In this document: positions 47,286 through 60,797 of the stretch, in pieces
Layout of the letters: each line of letters starts with the position of its first letter
Position numbering within the stretch: position 1 is the stretch's first letter
NCBI GenBank assembly: GCA_034670405.1
Contig: JAXDDX010000043.1
Span: 2,232,001 to 2,296,000 of the forward strand
Length of the DNA: 64,000 bases
Direction of reading: 5' to 3'
DNA from: Hoplostethus atlanticus
Lineage: Eukaryota > Chordata > Actinopteri > Trachichthyiformes > Trachichthyidae
Notes under the pieces: model-generated
Told to the model about the DNA's origin: nothing
The model's database searches: none
What the model saw: the letters and a program-made list of their open reading frames with translations, nothing else
Made by a program: the position numbers and the translations under genes

Positions 47286-47690
47286 CAGCACAGAAAGCCC
47301 TCATGGCCGGAGTCTCCCTCGGCTTCTATTTACATTGGAGGGATCCGTTTTAATTTCAATTTATGTTATATTACACAGCGCGTCAGCTGGGCTTTAAACA
47401 TCAGTTTCATAGAAAAATCATTACATTTGGCCCTTCTGAGGGGGCGCGGGGTAATTGTTCCAAAACTAGTCTCGAGTGGAGGTCCTTGGGAGACAGGCTC
47501 TCTTTGTATGCTGTTTGTTTTTCATGTCAGTTTAATTAATCACCCACGTATCCATTCACATTCCAGCTCCGAACTCCTCTTTGTGTCGTGTAACAACACA
47601 GGGGAAAACGTTTCTGGGCCTGATTGGATGGATTTTAGCAATAGTTTAGTGAGCTCAGCCAATCAAGAACGAGTCTGGTGGTGAGGCGTT
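47285..47690. promoter_or_regulatory. CNE-like block
   Basis: CCGTTTTAATTTCAATTTATG, AGTTTAATTAATCACCC and two CCAAT boxes in opposite orientation (CTGATTGGATGG near 47,620 and CAGCCAATCAAG near 47,656). No simple repeats. The 85-codon frame crossing it has no domain. Regulatory role inferred. Confidence 0.35.
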
Positions 47691-50600
47691 TACTGGAGCT
47701 GGTCTGAAACTGTCTGGAAAAAAAGGCAATAACTTTAGATTTAACACTCCAACAAAATCAAATTTTAACAATGTCTTCATTAAAGATATTTCATCTAATA
47801 TGTACATAAAGAGAAGACAATCTGGATTCCTATAACAGGGCCCCTTTAACTCCCCGGGTGTCTTTCTAGAGGTGAGATAGGTAACAGAAATGTTGGAGTG
47901 GAAGTTACTTGTGATTAATACAGTCTTCTATAATGTGGCTGCCAATCAGTTTGCTATTGTTAGATGGCTCAACAGATTTGCCAAATGTTTGGCACAAACA
48001 CCCTCAGTTGCTCCAATATCACACAAATGCTTCTGGAGCTGTAAAGTTCTTTGAAAGACTCTGAGCACTTTTAATCAGCTTTTCAAAAGGGAAACTTTTC
48101 TCCTTCTGTGGAACACTGACAGCTGCTGAGTACACAAGTTCGAATTGCCAGCACTTCTATTAGACAAAAAACCTTGAGTGTGATCAAAAGAACATAAATT
48201 GAATTTTAGGTCCATTTGGTTGGTAGTTTAGAACAAGGGCAAGATCAAGGTGTCCTTAACCACTGCAGCATGCTGCTTCATTTTCCACAGTTGAAATCTC
48301 TTCCCTTATTATTCCTAATCAAGATCAAATGTGAAAATCAAAAGAAGAAAATCTATAATTCTTACAAATTGCCATTTCTTTCATTTCCAGACGAGTCACA
48401 GTTTAAGCTTTGATATATCTGATACAGCCATTTTCATAAAAAAACATTTGCAAACAGGCGTATGGCTCTCCGGCAATCCACCGGGCCCACAAATGTCCTC
48501 ACGAGGTTTGACCCCTGTCACAGTGTCGGCATGAGAGACAATGCACGGCTTCTTTGGCGTCATTTGTCTCCTGGATGCCCACGCGTGTTGACAACATAGA
48601 CTTAACCTCAGGAGCTGGTGTCACGCTGATGCCATTAATATTTGTCCAAAAGGAAGCCTCTTTGTCACTGATAGCCGCAGCAATCTGACTCATGTTTACG
48701 CTCTGAGGAAGGAGCAGTTGATTTGGTCAAAGTGGTTTAAAAGCCCTGGGCAGCATCTCTTTGAACCAAACCAGTGATTGTCCTTTGTGCTATCTGTTAA
48801 TAACAGCATCTGAAAGTGTGCAATCCAAATACGTAATATTTAGCCTGCAAATTATTTTAATTACTATAACTGTCTGTGTCAAGGTATCAAGCATTTCACA
48901 GATTGGTGTTGTGCAGCAGGTGGTAAAATTCAACGTCAACCTGTATCAAGCCCAGCATGATATTACTGCACAGTAAAAAAAAATCATATTAAAACAGCGT
49001 TGGAAACTATTTTCTGATATCAGAAATATATTAGGGCCTGACAGAACGATGCAGGGAGCAGCTACCGACGTCAAAATGTTTGCTAGGTAAGGAAGCAGAA
49101 CAGAGGGATCCAAAGATGCGTTGTATGCAGTTAGTAAATCTCAGCAGATGCTTGCATTTTAGCTGAAATCTCCCTCCCTCTCCCTCGGCAGATGTTTGGA
49201 GCGCTTGATGTTTCACGGCTCCACTGTGCAACAAATGACTACGGCACATAACCTTATTTCACCCCTCCTGTTCACAGGCCTTTTGAAAGGTAACAAAGTA
49301 AAGCAGAAAATCACGTCGCGGTGTAAAGCGATGCATAAGAGAACATGCAGCGCTTGTTTACTGCGCACTCATCAGTGTTGAAGGGAACGGAGCTTCATGT
49401 GATAGTTAATCTATACTCTGACTTCTCAGTTGCTATAATTAATGGAAACATGTTGTGCTTCTACTTCCAAAAGTCTATTTCCCAAGTCTTATTTATCCAA
49501 GAAAATGATGCTGAGTCTGTTTGCTCTTCCTCAGCAACTTCACATTAATACAGAAAGACGCGAGAGCTGCTCAGCACAATCACAGTTTTCTACTAACGAG
49601 CAGCTCCAGAGTGGTTGGGGGTTAGGGGCCTTGCCAAAGAGTCACCCAGATCTTTCCAGGTGATTGAGGGATTTGCACCATCAATCTTCCAGTCAGAGGC
49701 CTTCTTCTCCAACCATTGCCTCATGTAGTGCAGAATTTACATTCAGTCTCCAGCTTGCAAGCAGCACATTATCCTCAAAACAGTTTATTCCTCACCAGAG
49801 GATTGGAGTCTCTTCATTAAACTCTTACATTTATCCTTCACTGAGCTCCTATATAGATTCCTCTTTCATAGAAGGTCCCTTTGGGCACCGGCAACATCTG
49901 TTTTCTCTCTTCACCACGGCGTCCCACTAGACACGTAGTGATGTACAGTACGCACCACCTAGAACAACATGTCTCAAACGCACTTCCCCATACATGCAGT
50001 GAGGCGTTAATCTCGGTGCCCATGTACATTCACTAGCCCAGCTCACTTTGTAGACAAAAGCTTCTGCAGGATGAGCCCCCGGAACAAATCCAGCATCTTT
50101 GCCCCATCTGTAACGCCTCTTACGCAAAGCTGCGGACCCCTGCTGTGCGTTCACATGTATCCCCGGCACAGAGTTGGCCTTATTTCTCTCCGACTAGAGA
50201 AAAAAAAAAGAAAAACAGAGTGAAAAGAGAGCAAAAACACACGGTAGTAGGTCGGAGGTCGCCGGGGAGTGATGAATGAGCAAATAAATATGTGTCCGGG
50301 ATCTGGGCCTCCGAGAGCGGCATTCTGTTCCACATTCCGCTAGTCGGGGATGGAGCTCGCTGCAGGGTTCCTCGGAGCAGCACATGGGACGACGGCGAAG
50401 GTTTACCCCGTGCTCCGAGCTGTTCCATAAAGCATCGGCGGGGGGAAAATACTTGACAGGCTCGGCTGTAATTCCACACGGTGTGTTTCACATTGGCCGT
50501 GGCTGTTGTCATGTTGTTCTACTCCTGTCCCAACGCACACCACCACGAGCTCAGCGCCTCTTTATGCTCATCTCATGTGTCTCACAGGATTCGGGTTGGA

Positions 50601-50935
50601 CATCTTGAACACGGTCTGGGTTTCAGCGGACACTGAGCTACTGGTTATTTGTAGCCTGTTTCAACACGGACACAGTCTTGCACCAACCCATCTGTCATGA
50701 TGTGTTTTTGCCCTCCACAACCTCTCAAGTTTCACCTGCTGTCAGATCAAACCTGCTATGATGAAAGCTTAGTGGTGTGGTGCCCTCTATTGAAACACCG
50801 TGACCCGTTGGGTTTAGTGACATAGTGATTTATATTAGATATTATCTTTGCTCTGAAATGTACCGTTGTTAAACAAGTAAAATACTCCTGCAGTAAATTC
50901 TGTGTGAAAAGTTTTAACAAATCTATCTACAAGTT
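47691..50935. other. No gene seen
   Basis: A minus-strand TTAAAGGGGCCC end at 47,838-47,849 suggests one end of a MITE-like repeat whose other end is not resolved. The rest is mixed unique DNA. Overlapping frames at 49,664-50,700 have no domain. At about 50,788, TGCCCTCTATTG weakly resembles a CTCF core. Confidence 0.45.
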
Positions 50936-50937
50936 AA

Positions 50938-51015
50938 AGGCCGGGGCTCAAGCTCCTGTGACGGCAAACGCCCAGGCTGCTGAAGTGTCCTTGAGCAAGA
51001 CACTTGGGGGGGTCA
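50938..51015 (+). mobile_element. SINE body fragment
   Basis: GCTGAAGTGTCCTTGAGCAAGACACTTGG is the conserved body word of the tRNA-derived SINEs seen elsewhere in the window. Head and tail are not recognisable. Confidence 0.55.
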
Positions 51016-51660
51016 ATGAGTATCACAAAAGGACTGTAAGCCACACAAGTCCATATCCATGTGGTGTCTCTTAATGGTGACATTTGGTTTAAAATGTTGC
51101 ATTGCTGCCAAGAGAGAAAACTGGCAACTCCCGTTGATAACCAGCATGGAGTCTCCAATATCATCAAACTGGCCTGCTGGGTCGAGCCATTAAGGCCTCG
51201 CGCCAGACACCGAATAAGGACTAAGACCTTCGATGACTGCATTACCATCCAAGAAAGGGGGGGTGGGGGGAGCAAGTTCCTCAGTTTGCCAGTGCCAGCT
51301 CGTTGGCTAATCCGTTTGTATGGTATTCCTTCATTTACCACTCGCTGAGAAAAGGTGCTAAAAGATTTCCCCCTGCCCGGTGAGAGTCCTGTTCATCTGA
51401 ACCTGGCATTTGGTCAGTCGGTCATTCGGTTTGCCAGAGTCCCCTTGAGTGCTAATTTAGGTGAAGAGGTGCCTGAGGAGGGGTGGGCATAAGAACATGC
51501 CAAGAGATTATCAGTTCATTGGAAAGGCTTTGCGGACTCACGGAGAGGTGAGAAGAGAGGGTGGCATCGATCCATCACAGAGGGAAATGGAGAATGCAGC
51601 GAAGATAGATACAGCATACAGAGGAAGCCATTACAACTTGATGCAGTTGTCGTTCTCTGC
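51016..51660. other. No gene seen
   Basis: Mixed DNA. The 135-codon minus-strand frame at 50,934-51,341 reads through the SINE fragment and has no domain. Confidence 0.5.
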
Positions 51661-52830
51661 TCTCATAAAAGTGGGAATTTTATTTCATATTTCTGAATAA
51701 AAATTATAGAATATTATAAATATATGATAATAAAATCTAAAATAAGAATATCCACCAATCTGATGTAGTTATGTGTGGGTGGAGAAGTTGAACACTGGCC
51801 CTTATTGTTTCTAAGGTAGAAATTGATAGCTTGGCTGTGAATATAACGGTACAATCTATGATAAAAAGCTATTCAACAATTTTACAATAATTTTTCTCCT
51901 AAGCAGCCCTTTACTTTGCAGTTGGGCCCAAAAAGAAGAAACCACTGCCCCATATACAAGAAACCACCTGTCAAGTAGCCACTTTCTTGAAGCAGCAAAA
52001 AAAAAGTGAACTCTACATTTTCTAAGATGGAAGGAAAAGAAAGTTCAAATAAACTACAGAATGCTCTGAACAGTCCACCCACTGGAGGAGGAATCAAGGA
52101 GGATATCCATAACATAGGCCCCTGTGTTGAAATAAGCCTCACAACATATTTTCACATCCAGCCGAGGTCACCCCCCGGAGAAATGTATATTTAAATGTCC
52201 TTTAAAAGTACGGTGCAGAATGTTTTGCTTTCTGAAGGGAAAAGAAAAGTTTATTTAGTTCTATAAAACATCGCCTAGATATTAAGAGTGCATTTCAAAA
52301 ATGATAAATCCATTTTGGAAAATCACGTCATGAAGTTCATCATTCAAAGTTTCAATATCTGTAAACTTCTCATTTTGGCAGCCATGTTTTTAAAAGTACC
52401 ATCATTTATTAGAATTTGGTGCAGTCAATCATTTTGTAATATATATCAATTTGAAATAAAGGTTTTACAGCTGTATATTACCAATGTTGGTTTCATTCCC
52501 CAAAAGATGATGCATGTCTTCATATTCAAACTAAATCAGACGTGCAACTTAAAAAAGTGCAAAGTTTCATTCAAAAACAGTATATCTCCATTTGGGGGGA
52601 AATGGTACATTTATGGAACATTGCTCAATATTTCAATCAACTGATTATATATTTAAGATATTACTATTTTGTAAGTAATTGTATTAAAATTAATAATACT
52701 GTTAATTCCATAATAATCCATAGTTTTACCATCATGCCAGAAATCATTTTGTCACACATCTTATTTTGGATTTCAACTCAAAGTAATCTTGCCAAGCACT
52801 TCTCAAACTTCTGCAATGTCAAAGTCAGCC
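51660..52830. other. AT-rich DNA, no gene
   Basis: Low-GC DNA with TATAAATATATG-like words. The 118- and 98-codon frames at 52,288-52,838 are rich in F, I, K and N because of base composition and are not called as genes. Confidence 0.5.
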
Positions 52831-53570
52831 CAAAATGAACTTTACAGATGAAGATGCTGTCTAAGATTATTGATAGATATCATTATTTAAACATGATGCA
52901 CGGCAAAAACTGCAGAGTCAAACATTTTCACATCAGCAGATTACCCTTGATAACGTCACAGAGGCAAAAAGAAAAAGTTTCTCCACGCCGAGAGAGCCGA
53001 ACGTCCCGAGCAGGGAGGAGAGCGATCTGGAGGGACATGAGAGAAATTGCAAACCATTCAACTTTCAAATAAATGAGAGATATCAAATGTGTAGGAATGA
53101 TGTTTTATGTAAGACATGGACAACACTGTGCTAAATAGTTTTCCTGCCATTCAGTAGGGCTTTGGCCAGAAAGACGATTTGCTCAGAAACCTTTTTCTCT
53201 TCAAAAGTATAATCCTGAATACTTGAATATGCTATCAATTTGTTGCGGGTTAGTTCCAGTGTGTGTTTTTGGCAAGGGTTTTTGTGGGTGGCAGACAGAC
53301 AAGTATGAACAGAGAGAAAAAAGTTAGGGAAAAAAGAGGGAAAAAGCAGAGTATTTTGGTCTTGGACTGCAGAGCAGTAGTTAGGAAGCAGCTACAAGAA
53401 GCCGGCTCTCCCTCAAGTAATGAACTGGGCCTCTTTTTTTTTGCAGGGGAGCTTTTGTTGCCAATTTGGTGGTGCCCGTGGGATGCCGTTTCTTTTTTCC
53501 CTCTTCTATTTTTCCTCTCTCCATCTTAAAGTAAAATCACCTGGGATGCAATTAATTAATTAGAATCAGT
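52831..53570. other. No gene; TAATTA cluster at the right edge
   Basis: Mixed DNA. GCAATTAATTAATTAGAATC at about 53,549-53,568 has overlapping TAATTA homeodomain cores. Confidence 0.45.
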
Positions 53571-53577
53571 GCACCAG

Positions 53578-53623
53578 GGTGGGAGGGGGTGGAGGGGGGG
53601 TGAGGGTGGGAGGGAGGGGAGGG
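53578..53623 (+). other. G-quadruplex-prone tract
   Basis: Seven or more runs of at least three G within 46 bases, with one- or two-base loops, on the + strand. It lies next to a TAATTA cluster. Confidence 0.6.
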
Positions 53624-53840
53624 TGCACGCATGTGTTTTCGTGGCGCGCTGTGGTCGATGTGTTCCGGGTGATTGGGATTAATAACAGGGGGCCAATTTG
53701 AACTGGGAATCAGTGTGCTTAATAGACATAGGGGAGGGGGTTGTGCGGGGGAAGTGGAAGCGGGGGGTTCAAGGGTGTACGGACCCCCCACACCCACGGC
53801 CATTGGAACAAAAGGGTCTTTGTATTGGACGTGGGGAGGA

Positions 53841-53858
53841 GGGGGGGGGGGGGGGGGG
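53841..53858 (+). repeat. Poly-G run
   Basis: About 18 consecutive G, preceded by GTGGGGAGGA. Confidence 0.9.
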
Positions 53859-56800
53859 CGGTATTACAGCATGCACTTCACTCTGGTACACCAGATCCCG
53901 CTTGCAGTAATCACACAGGATCATTTATGGCAAACGTCTTCATTTCAGATGAGTAAATATAGAGAGAGTCCACTATTTCCATTGTGGAAATTGGGATGTT
54001 TCCATGCATTTGACTGTAAAAAGCCATCCGACACTGTTGAACACTCTATCACCCCCCCTTGTAAGCTAACTCACCCTGCAAAACCAAGGTGAGAAGAGGT
54101 GGAGACCGCTCTGGGCTACGGCACGCTATCAAAATGCTAATACACTTTATAACAGCTCTGCTGCAACACCACCGACAAGTTTGGAATTTCAAATCTTCTC
54201 TTAAGCGGTTCTCCTCAGGAAGTGAGGGCACGTACGCGGTACATGTGCTCCGGCTTAGGACCGCCCAATCAGTTGCTCTGAAATCCTGAAATTACTACTC
54301 TTGGCTATGCAATCAGAGCTGTGGTCAGCGGGTTGATGGTACAGCAATGATATAAGCTCAAGCCATGATCAGGCTTTGAGGATGGCACTGGTGTTCATGA
54401 AGAGAGAGAGAAACCCAAGAGGGAAGAATTAATCGACTTCTGTGGTGTCTTGGTTGGTCTACTCTTTCATACAGGACGAATACTGTACAGCTTAGTGTTC
54501 TTCAAATGAAGTGCCCTGCTCATACATGCTGTATCTCCAAATCAATGCTGAGCCGGTGTTATTACCGTTACTCTTATCTCATTTAATGTGTGGAAATGTC
54601 TTCCTGCGCCGGGTCCGCCAGGTGTCCGTCAGGAAATGACACATTTATGACACCGCTAGACAAAGAAAACAATCCAAGGGCAGGGAGGGAAAAAAAAACA
54701 AACACATTTACAGGAATCAAAGAGTTCAGCACTTTATGATGGCACAGCCCAAATCAGTCACACTGGCACAATGACAGCCTATATATAAACCTAATGGAAA
54801 TGAAAACACTAAACCAAAGGAAGCCTACTCGTAACTTCCTTCCACCTGGTATTCCGTAACGAAGGCTGCACACAACACAGCCAAAGTCCTGACCCAGAAC
54901 CCCTAATACTGGATAATATATAGGAGCTGTAAGCATCGCCGGGGTCTCACTTTACCCAATTAAAATGAATGACGGGGGAATCTACTCAACCCTGGCTCGG
55001 CCCAACTACGCCTACAGATCCCGACGCAGATAAAGTGTTGAGATTACGTTTCCACAAATTTAACAAACAGAGGATTCAGGGTTCGAGCGCTGATTCAAGA
55101 GTCGTCAGAAAGGAAATGTGTTTCACAGTGTTTACCACATGTTTTAACTGCAATTCATATTTGGCAGGATTACGCGGCGCGTGTTGATAAATGGATGTGT
55201 CTAAGTGGAGTAAAACATCACCGCAACCATCATCATTTTGGAGATAATTTTCTTCTTGTAGCTTCTCTGACTCACAGACGGGGGGAAATAAACATTGGCT
55301 TTTATCGATGATGTTTTTCGTAGGTTGTGTCTCCCACAAGGGTGCAAAATTGGACGGCAACCTCAGCAGGCGTGCAGAGAAATGCAGTAAATGTACTACC
55401 TTCAAAAAAAAAAAAAAAAAGCGGCATACATTGCAAATATAGAGCCTGCTGTACTTCACAGAGCAGTGGCTGTAACATGAATACACATGAAACAGAAAAG
55501 TGCATTAGCGGGTCGCCTTCCTGCAAGCTTCCAGCACCCACACATCAACCCTTGTTGCCTAAGTAGGAAAGTGAACTTGAAGGGCTCTCCATCTTTACTC
55601 TGTGTTGGTATGCGCACGTACGAGAGTCCTGTCCGGCCCGCTGTCGACGGCTCTTCCTCCCTCTGCTGACGTTATTAAGGTTTTAATGTGGTGTGCGTGA
55701 GATCGCTTTAAGGTTGTAAAAGAGATCAAAGCCTGGGAGAGGATATGAACCTGGGCTGCTGGGCATTGTTACCAGTGGAGTGTGGGACGCGGAGAGACAA
55801 GTATAATACACCCCCCTATGGATTACACTGCGTACGGGCTGCACCACGAAAAGCTACACAACATCTATTTCACAATCTCAGGTCTCTCTAGCCCCACCCA
55901 CTAAGGCATGGTGCGTTCAGTTACACGCCGCTGCACTATCCAGAAGCTTCATGCCAGGCTCCACAAATATTTCCATGGTATTACCAAGGGCACATGAAGC
56001 AGTGGGGCAGGAAGTGATTCTGCCGCTGTTAGAGATGGTTTGCTCCCTGGGTGTACTTGCAGGCGTTTGAATTACACCGCCGCAGCAGCAGCAGAAGAAG
56101 AAGTGTTGTTGTTTTCTGCCGACACAATCTCAAAGGAGGTGCTTATATTTGGGGAAGCTCGACCACTTGACAGACACAACTGTCAGGAGGAAGCAGCGCC
56201 GCTACACTCTGCAACACTCTGATTAACCTTCCCTGACCCCCCCCCCGATCCTCACCCCTCTCCCTTTGATTTCCACTCCACTCGTTCTTTTTCTTTTTCC
56301 GCCCCTTGCTCCTGTCCCAAAGTGCTTGCTCCTCTCTCATCCTGAGCTCCCCCATCGACTCCCCGGGTCTCACGCTGTCATACCTTACCGCAAACGAGCG
56401 GTGTGGATGAAACGGAGAAACAGGAAGCCACATGGGAACCCCTTCACACCGGACCACAACACCGTCCTAATTAGCCTGGAAGCTAGCATCTCCAGTTCGC
56501 CCACCTGATCCCCGTGTCCGACACTGCCGGTCTGTCTGGAGGTTGATTACATCCAGTTCGCCCCTTTACTCTCTAACTTTCCTTTCTGTCCCCCGCCCCT
56601 AAAGCTGTCTGTCTTTCTCCTACTACCTACACACAAACACACATCGTCTCTCATATACGCCCGTGCCCTGCAGTCCATTCCCAGTATAATACAACATGCA
56701 TATAGGCTGTGAACCCAGCATGCAGGAAAACCTCCTGCCTTCGTTCCAGCAGGTTTCTATTTGTGTCTTTCCTGGCAGCAATTTCTTCTTCTTATCACAT

Positions 56801-56875
56801 TTAACATGACAGGTGACAATACACTACAGCAGCATGTCTGCCGTTCCACTGGGAGAAGGGAAATATCCGCCTTTT
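53859..56875. other. No gene seen
   Basis: Mixed DNA with an A run at about 55,404-55,420 and a C run near 56,239. The frames here (up to 136 codons at 55,076-55,486) include the A-run and have no domain. Confidence 0.45.
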
Positions 56876-56877
56876 CT

Positions 56878-57310
56878 CATAGCCGATGCATTTTGATGAT
56901 GCCATAAACTATTAATTATGCCTCTGGTGTGCTCCCGTCGGGTTTTGTCGCTATCTGGCGGAGTCAATATGAGGCCTGATGAAGAATTTCAGCATGCAAA
57001 ACAAATTCCATCACTGCAGCCGGTATGAGACGGTCACCGGCACACAAAGGGAGCAGAGAAAAAAGTGTGTCTGCACTGTGTAACAATGGTTAGCAAACAT
57101 TTGACGGGCGATAAAAATGTTAATTTCCAATTCAAGCTAATATGGCAGAGTGTCTGTTAATTATCTTTGTGTGCAGTTGGGCCACATGGGAGGACTGCTA
57201 TTGAGTTGAAAGGTTTTTAAATGAGGCATTTAGGACACGCCATAAAGAAGCTATTAACTGATTTGTTCTCTATAATATGCTTTTCGTTCGTCCATATGAA
57301 AACTTACAGA
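56878..57310. promoter_or_regulatory. CNE-like block
   Basis: ATAAACTATTAATTATGCC (about 56,904-56,922), TTAATTTCCAATTCAAGC and CTGTTAATTATCTTTG lie in 430 bases free of simple repeats. TCGCTATCTGGCGG and GGACACGCCATAAAG sit between. No open frame. The texture is that of a vertebrate enhancer, and conservation is untested. Confidence 0.4.
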
Positions 57311-57954
57311 TTCTCTCAGAAGGCAGAGCAAAGCCTGAATAGCTACAAAGGTTGGTCTCTCCCTAGCGTGAATGGAAGTGGCTTTCACTGACTTTGCTGT
57401 CAACCTTTTCAAAAGTCATTTTTTAAAGTGTCATATGCAATTAAGGTAATCGTTACGGCACGTACTGCAGAACTGTTCGACAACTTTAGCGGCGGGGATG
57501 CGACGGGGTGTGAAGACTGTCGCTTTGTCGGGTGAGTGTAACCCAGAGGCCCGTGCGCACACCAACACACACCCTCACACACACAAATCCATCATCTTTT
57601 CAACCGCACATCACTAATATTTGACCTAGACACTCACATTCCACCTTAATGCAAACCAGCCAGTCTCAGAGCAGAACAGTGATATATACTTAGAGATGTC
57701 TTACGAGCACAAACGCATGGGCACACACATAGAAACAGTCCATGTCCAGAATGTGAAGTACTCCAAACCCAAGAAGCAGTCAGACTCTGCAGCGCCGCAT
57801 TCGTCCTTGTGCACACACATACACATTCACTTGCACCATATTTGCTTCAAACTCTGCCCACAGAAATTCCATTTAAATTCTGTCTCCAACAAGGTTACAC
57901 AGTAATATATGTAGAAAACTGGAGAGAAATGCTTCTTTTGTGTTAGAGAACGGC

Positions 57955-57989
<35 letters not shown>

Positions 57990-58900
57990 TGGCCACAACA
58001 CGTTTGGTGGGAATTATGTGAGGTTAGCGAAACCAAGGTCACTTTTCATTAACTAGTCTGTGGTTTTCATAATGTTTGATTCAGCAGGACCGGTGTGACT
58101 GTGACTTTACAAGAGCAGCACTCTTGACATCCTTCATGTTTTTACCCATTTATCTTTTTAAAATGTTTCATCTTTCGTGATGAGTTTCCAATATTTACGA
58201 AGTACCAATCACAGAAAGTTTCACCTGGTTTCAGCAAACTAATAAATCATTCTTCATTTCAGTGAAAACAAGAAATAAAGAGGCAACTGTACAGTAAAGT
58301 ACAATATAATACATTCATTCATTCCACTATTGTTTTACTGAAGGGGTTAGTTCATTCTTAATACACGGTTTTGCTACAGTCATTGCTAGAGGTATATATA
58401 TATATTTTTTATTTTCAATCACAAAATTTGTTAATATGCTTATACCTCCTAATATCACTAATATCCATTGGGATTTCTTCTTCCAAACTTTAGTCTCCCA
58501 GAATATTTCAAGTTTTTCACACTTCACAAATCCACTTTATCTAAATTGCAATGTTGGCACTCAGAACGAGTGTTGGTATTAAATTCCCCCCCTCTCTCAC
58601 ATCCCCACACAATAATTGATGTTTGCCATTCAGCCAGTAAATGGTATTAAACAGAAATGCAGCGTTACGGGTCTCCCACCGACACAGCTCAACAAAGCAT
58701 CTCTTTATTTGTCCAACTATTAAGAAGTTATGGGTGCATGGAATTAGGGAGGGAGGAGTGGGCTAACACTCTGGTAGTGTTGGCTACGAGTACGGCCAGG
58801 CGCCCTCCCTGGTCATGTATGCTTGTGTGTGCATGCACAATAGAAGAAGAAGAAATAGAAATGTAGAAAGCTTTTATCCATGTGTGCATGCAAGTGAGCT
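57311..58900. other. No gene; GA and TA arrays
   Basis: (GA)n at 57,958-57,986 and (TA)n at about 58,393-58,405. Unique AT-leaning DNA otherwise. Confidence 0.55.
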
Positions 58901-58923
58901 GTGCATGTGTGTGTGTGTGTGTA
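58901..58923 (+). repeat. (GT)n microsatellite
   Basis: About ten GT units. Confidence 0.9.
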
Positions 58924-60675
58924 TTTGTAAGCAAGCATGTTGTAGGTGTTCCCATGTTGTTAAAGGCTGGAGGTATGGCCTCATGGAACAACAGGCCTTC
59001 AGCTGTCAACACCGCTACCCGACCACCAACACAGCTGCTTGAGGGTACACCAAACACACTACACACTTCAAGTCCACCAGCACTACGTCTAGACCAAATG
59101 TGTGTGTGTGCGTGCACGTGTAGCTATTCATATGAGTCAAGTTTATAGTCTGTGTGTTTCATTGTGTACATGCACATGTGTGTCTGTGAGAGGGCCTGAT
59201 GTGATTTATCATTTTGGGTGGTAGTGGTGGAGGTGCGAGGGCTGAGGGGGGTTAAACCTAGCTTGTTTGAAACAGGCTTAACCCCCTGGCTCTCATGTGC
59301 ACTGTGTGTGAGGACGGCTCACATTTTGTTCTCCCCCTCACGTTCGCTCCACCGAGCGGCCGAGGACCGCCGGCGGACAGCTGAAACCTGAGAGGGTTTC
59401 CCTGCTCCTCCAAATGTTTTTGGCCAGAACCGCTCTTTGCTTCTTTTTTTTTTAATGGAATATCCATCCAGACACGAGCTGCTTTGAGTTTCCGATGCGT
59501 GAAGCGTTTCAGCTGCTCCTCCGTCTGAGAAGTGTGAATTCAAACATACGCTTGCAGAGAGCTGCTGAATCTCGTTTTGGAAGCCGCTGCTCTCCCAGCA
59601 GGATTCAACCCGAGGTCCCTCAGCCGGTCTGCGAATGGTATCAAGCTAACAAGGAGCCTCGCCAGGCTTTCAAACTTCTCCACCAGGACCTTTTGCTGCC
59701 AAGCAGACAGACGGGACGAGGCTCGTGTCGCACCTGCAAGGTGTGTCAGGGCATAGTTATGGCATTCTCTGCAAGTACATGTGGGTCATGCGTGTGTGTT
59801 TGGAAGGAAGTCAGTGGGATATTTCCATTTGTTATTCCAGAGTGTGGCTAGTCTAGCAGGTGTTGTTTGAGACGACCAGGGAATAGTCTCATTCAGGCTC
59901 AGAATTGACAGCAGACTGGACCGAGGGAAGTGGGATATGGTGCTTTTGAACAATGAAGAAGTAGATTACTGCAGTTCAGTCCAATAGCTTCGTCCCTAGA
60001 AGACCACGACGGCTGGAAGTATTGAAACATTTAGGGCATTTAGCCAGCATATTCACTGATTGGCACAAGAGATTATGATTCAAGGGTCTGTGTTAGAAAA
60101 TACACAAAAGATGCAGAATGGTAAAGTAGTATTTGTTTCAGCCTCAGAGCACCAGGTAGGTGGGATCATATCAACATAATTCAGATGGCGTGCAGTTAAG
60201 CTGTCATGTAAATCGTCACAGAAAAATACACTAAAGACTTCCAAAAACGTTTCCTTTGATTCTCTAAGCTTTCTGGCACTTATTGCACTATATTTTGCGG
60301 TAAACCCAACCAATCTGGGACCCCAAGTATGATGGGTTAAAACAAAAGCTAAGACTGTTTTGCAAATGCTGCAGGTCTGCAGAGCTGCAGGCATCCATCC
60401 CTAAACTCCAGTTTTTCTTCGCATGACAGCTAAACATGCTAATCTCTGTTTGTTCCCTTGTCTTTTCTCATTTCCTGTTGGGTTTGCTGGATACTGTAAT
60501 TTTCCATGTGGTGTTGACACAGAGAAACCCTGCCTTGCCCGCAACCAAACAATAGTGTATTATTTTCTAAAAGGCACTCTTAACAACTTTTTGTTTTTTT
60601 TCTTCTTGCTGTTTTTGTTTATGTCACTGTTTTCCCCCATTCTGGTCGTAATTACTGTCCGTTTCCTCTGTTTTT
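58924..60675. other. No gene seen
   Basis: The 118-codon frame at 59,495-59,851 crosses CACCTGCAAG followed by GTGTGT, which resembles a splice donor, but its product matches nothing known and no acceptor is evident. Otherwise mixed DNA. Confidence 0.4.
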
Positions 60676-60762
60676 CTTCTCTCTCTCTCTCTCCCCTCTT
60701 GTCCTCTCCCTGCTTATGCTTGATGTGGCTGGGCAAGAGATTGGGGGTGAGATGGGGTTAAA

Positions 60763-60794
<32 letters not shown>

Positions 60795-60797
60795 AAA
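60676..60797 (+). repeat. (CT)n and (GAAA)n arrays
   Basis: CT run at 60,678-60,693 and about eight GAAA units at 60,764-60,797. Confidence 0.95.

Noticed and set aside
50780..50800. TGCCCTCTATTG as a second CTCF site
   Set aside because: Only the core partly fits and the flank has several mismatches.
52288..52838. 118- and 98-codon frames
   Set aside because: Located in AT-rich DNA. The residues simply mirror base composition (F, I, K, N).
59495..59851. 118-codon frame with a donor-like AAGGTGTGT inside
   Set aside because: No acceptor, no known domain, and the frame continues past the donor without a coding signal.
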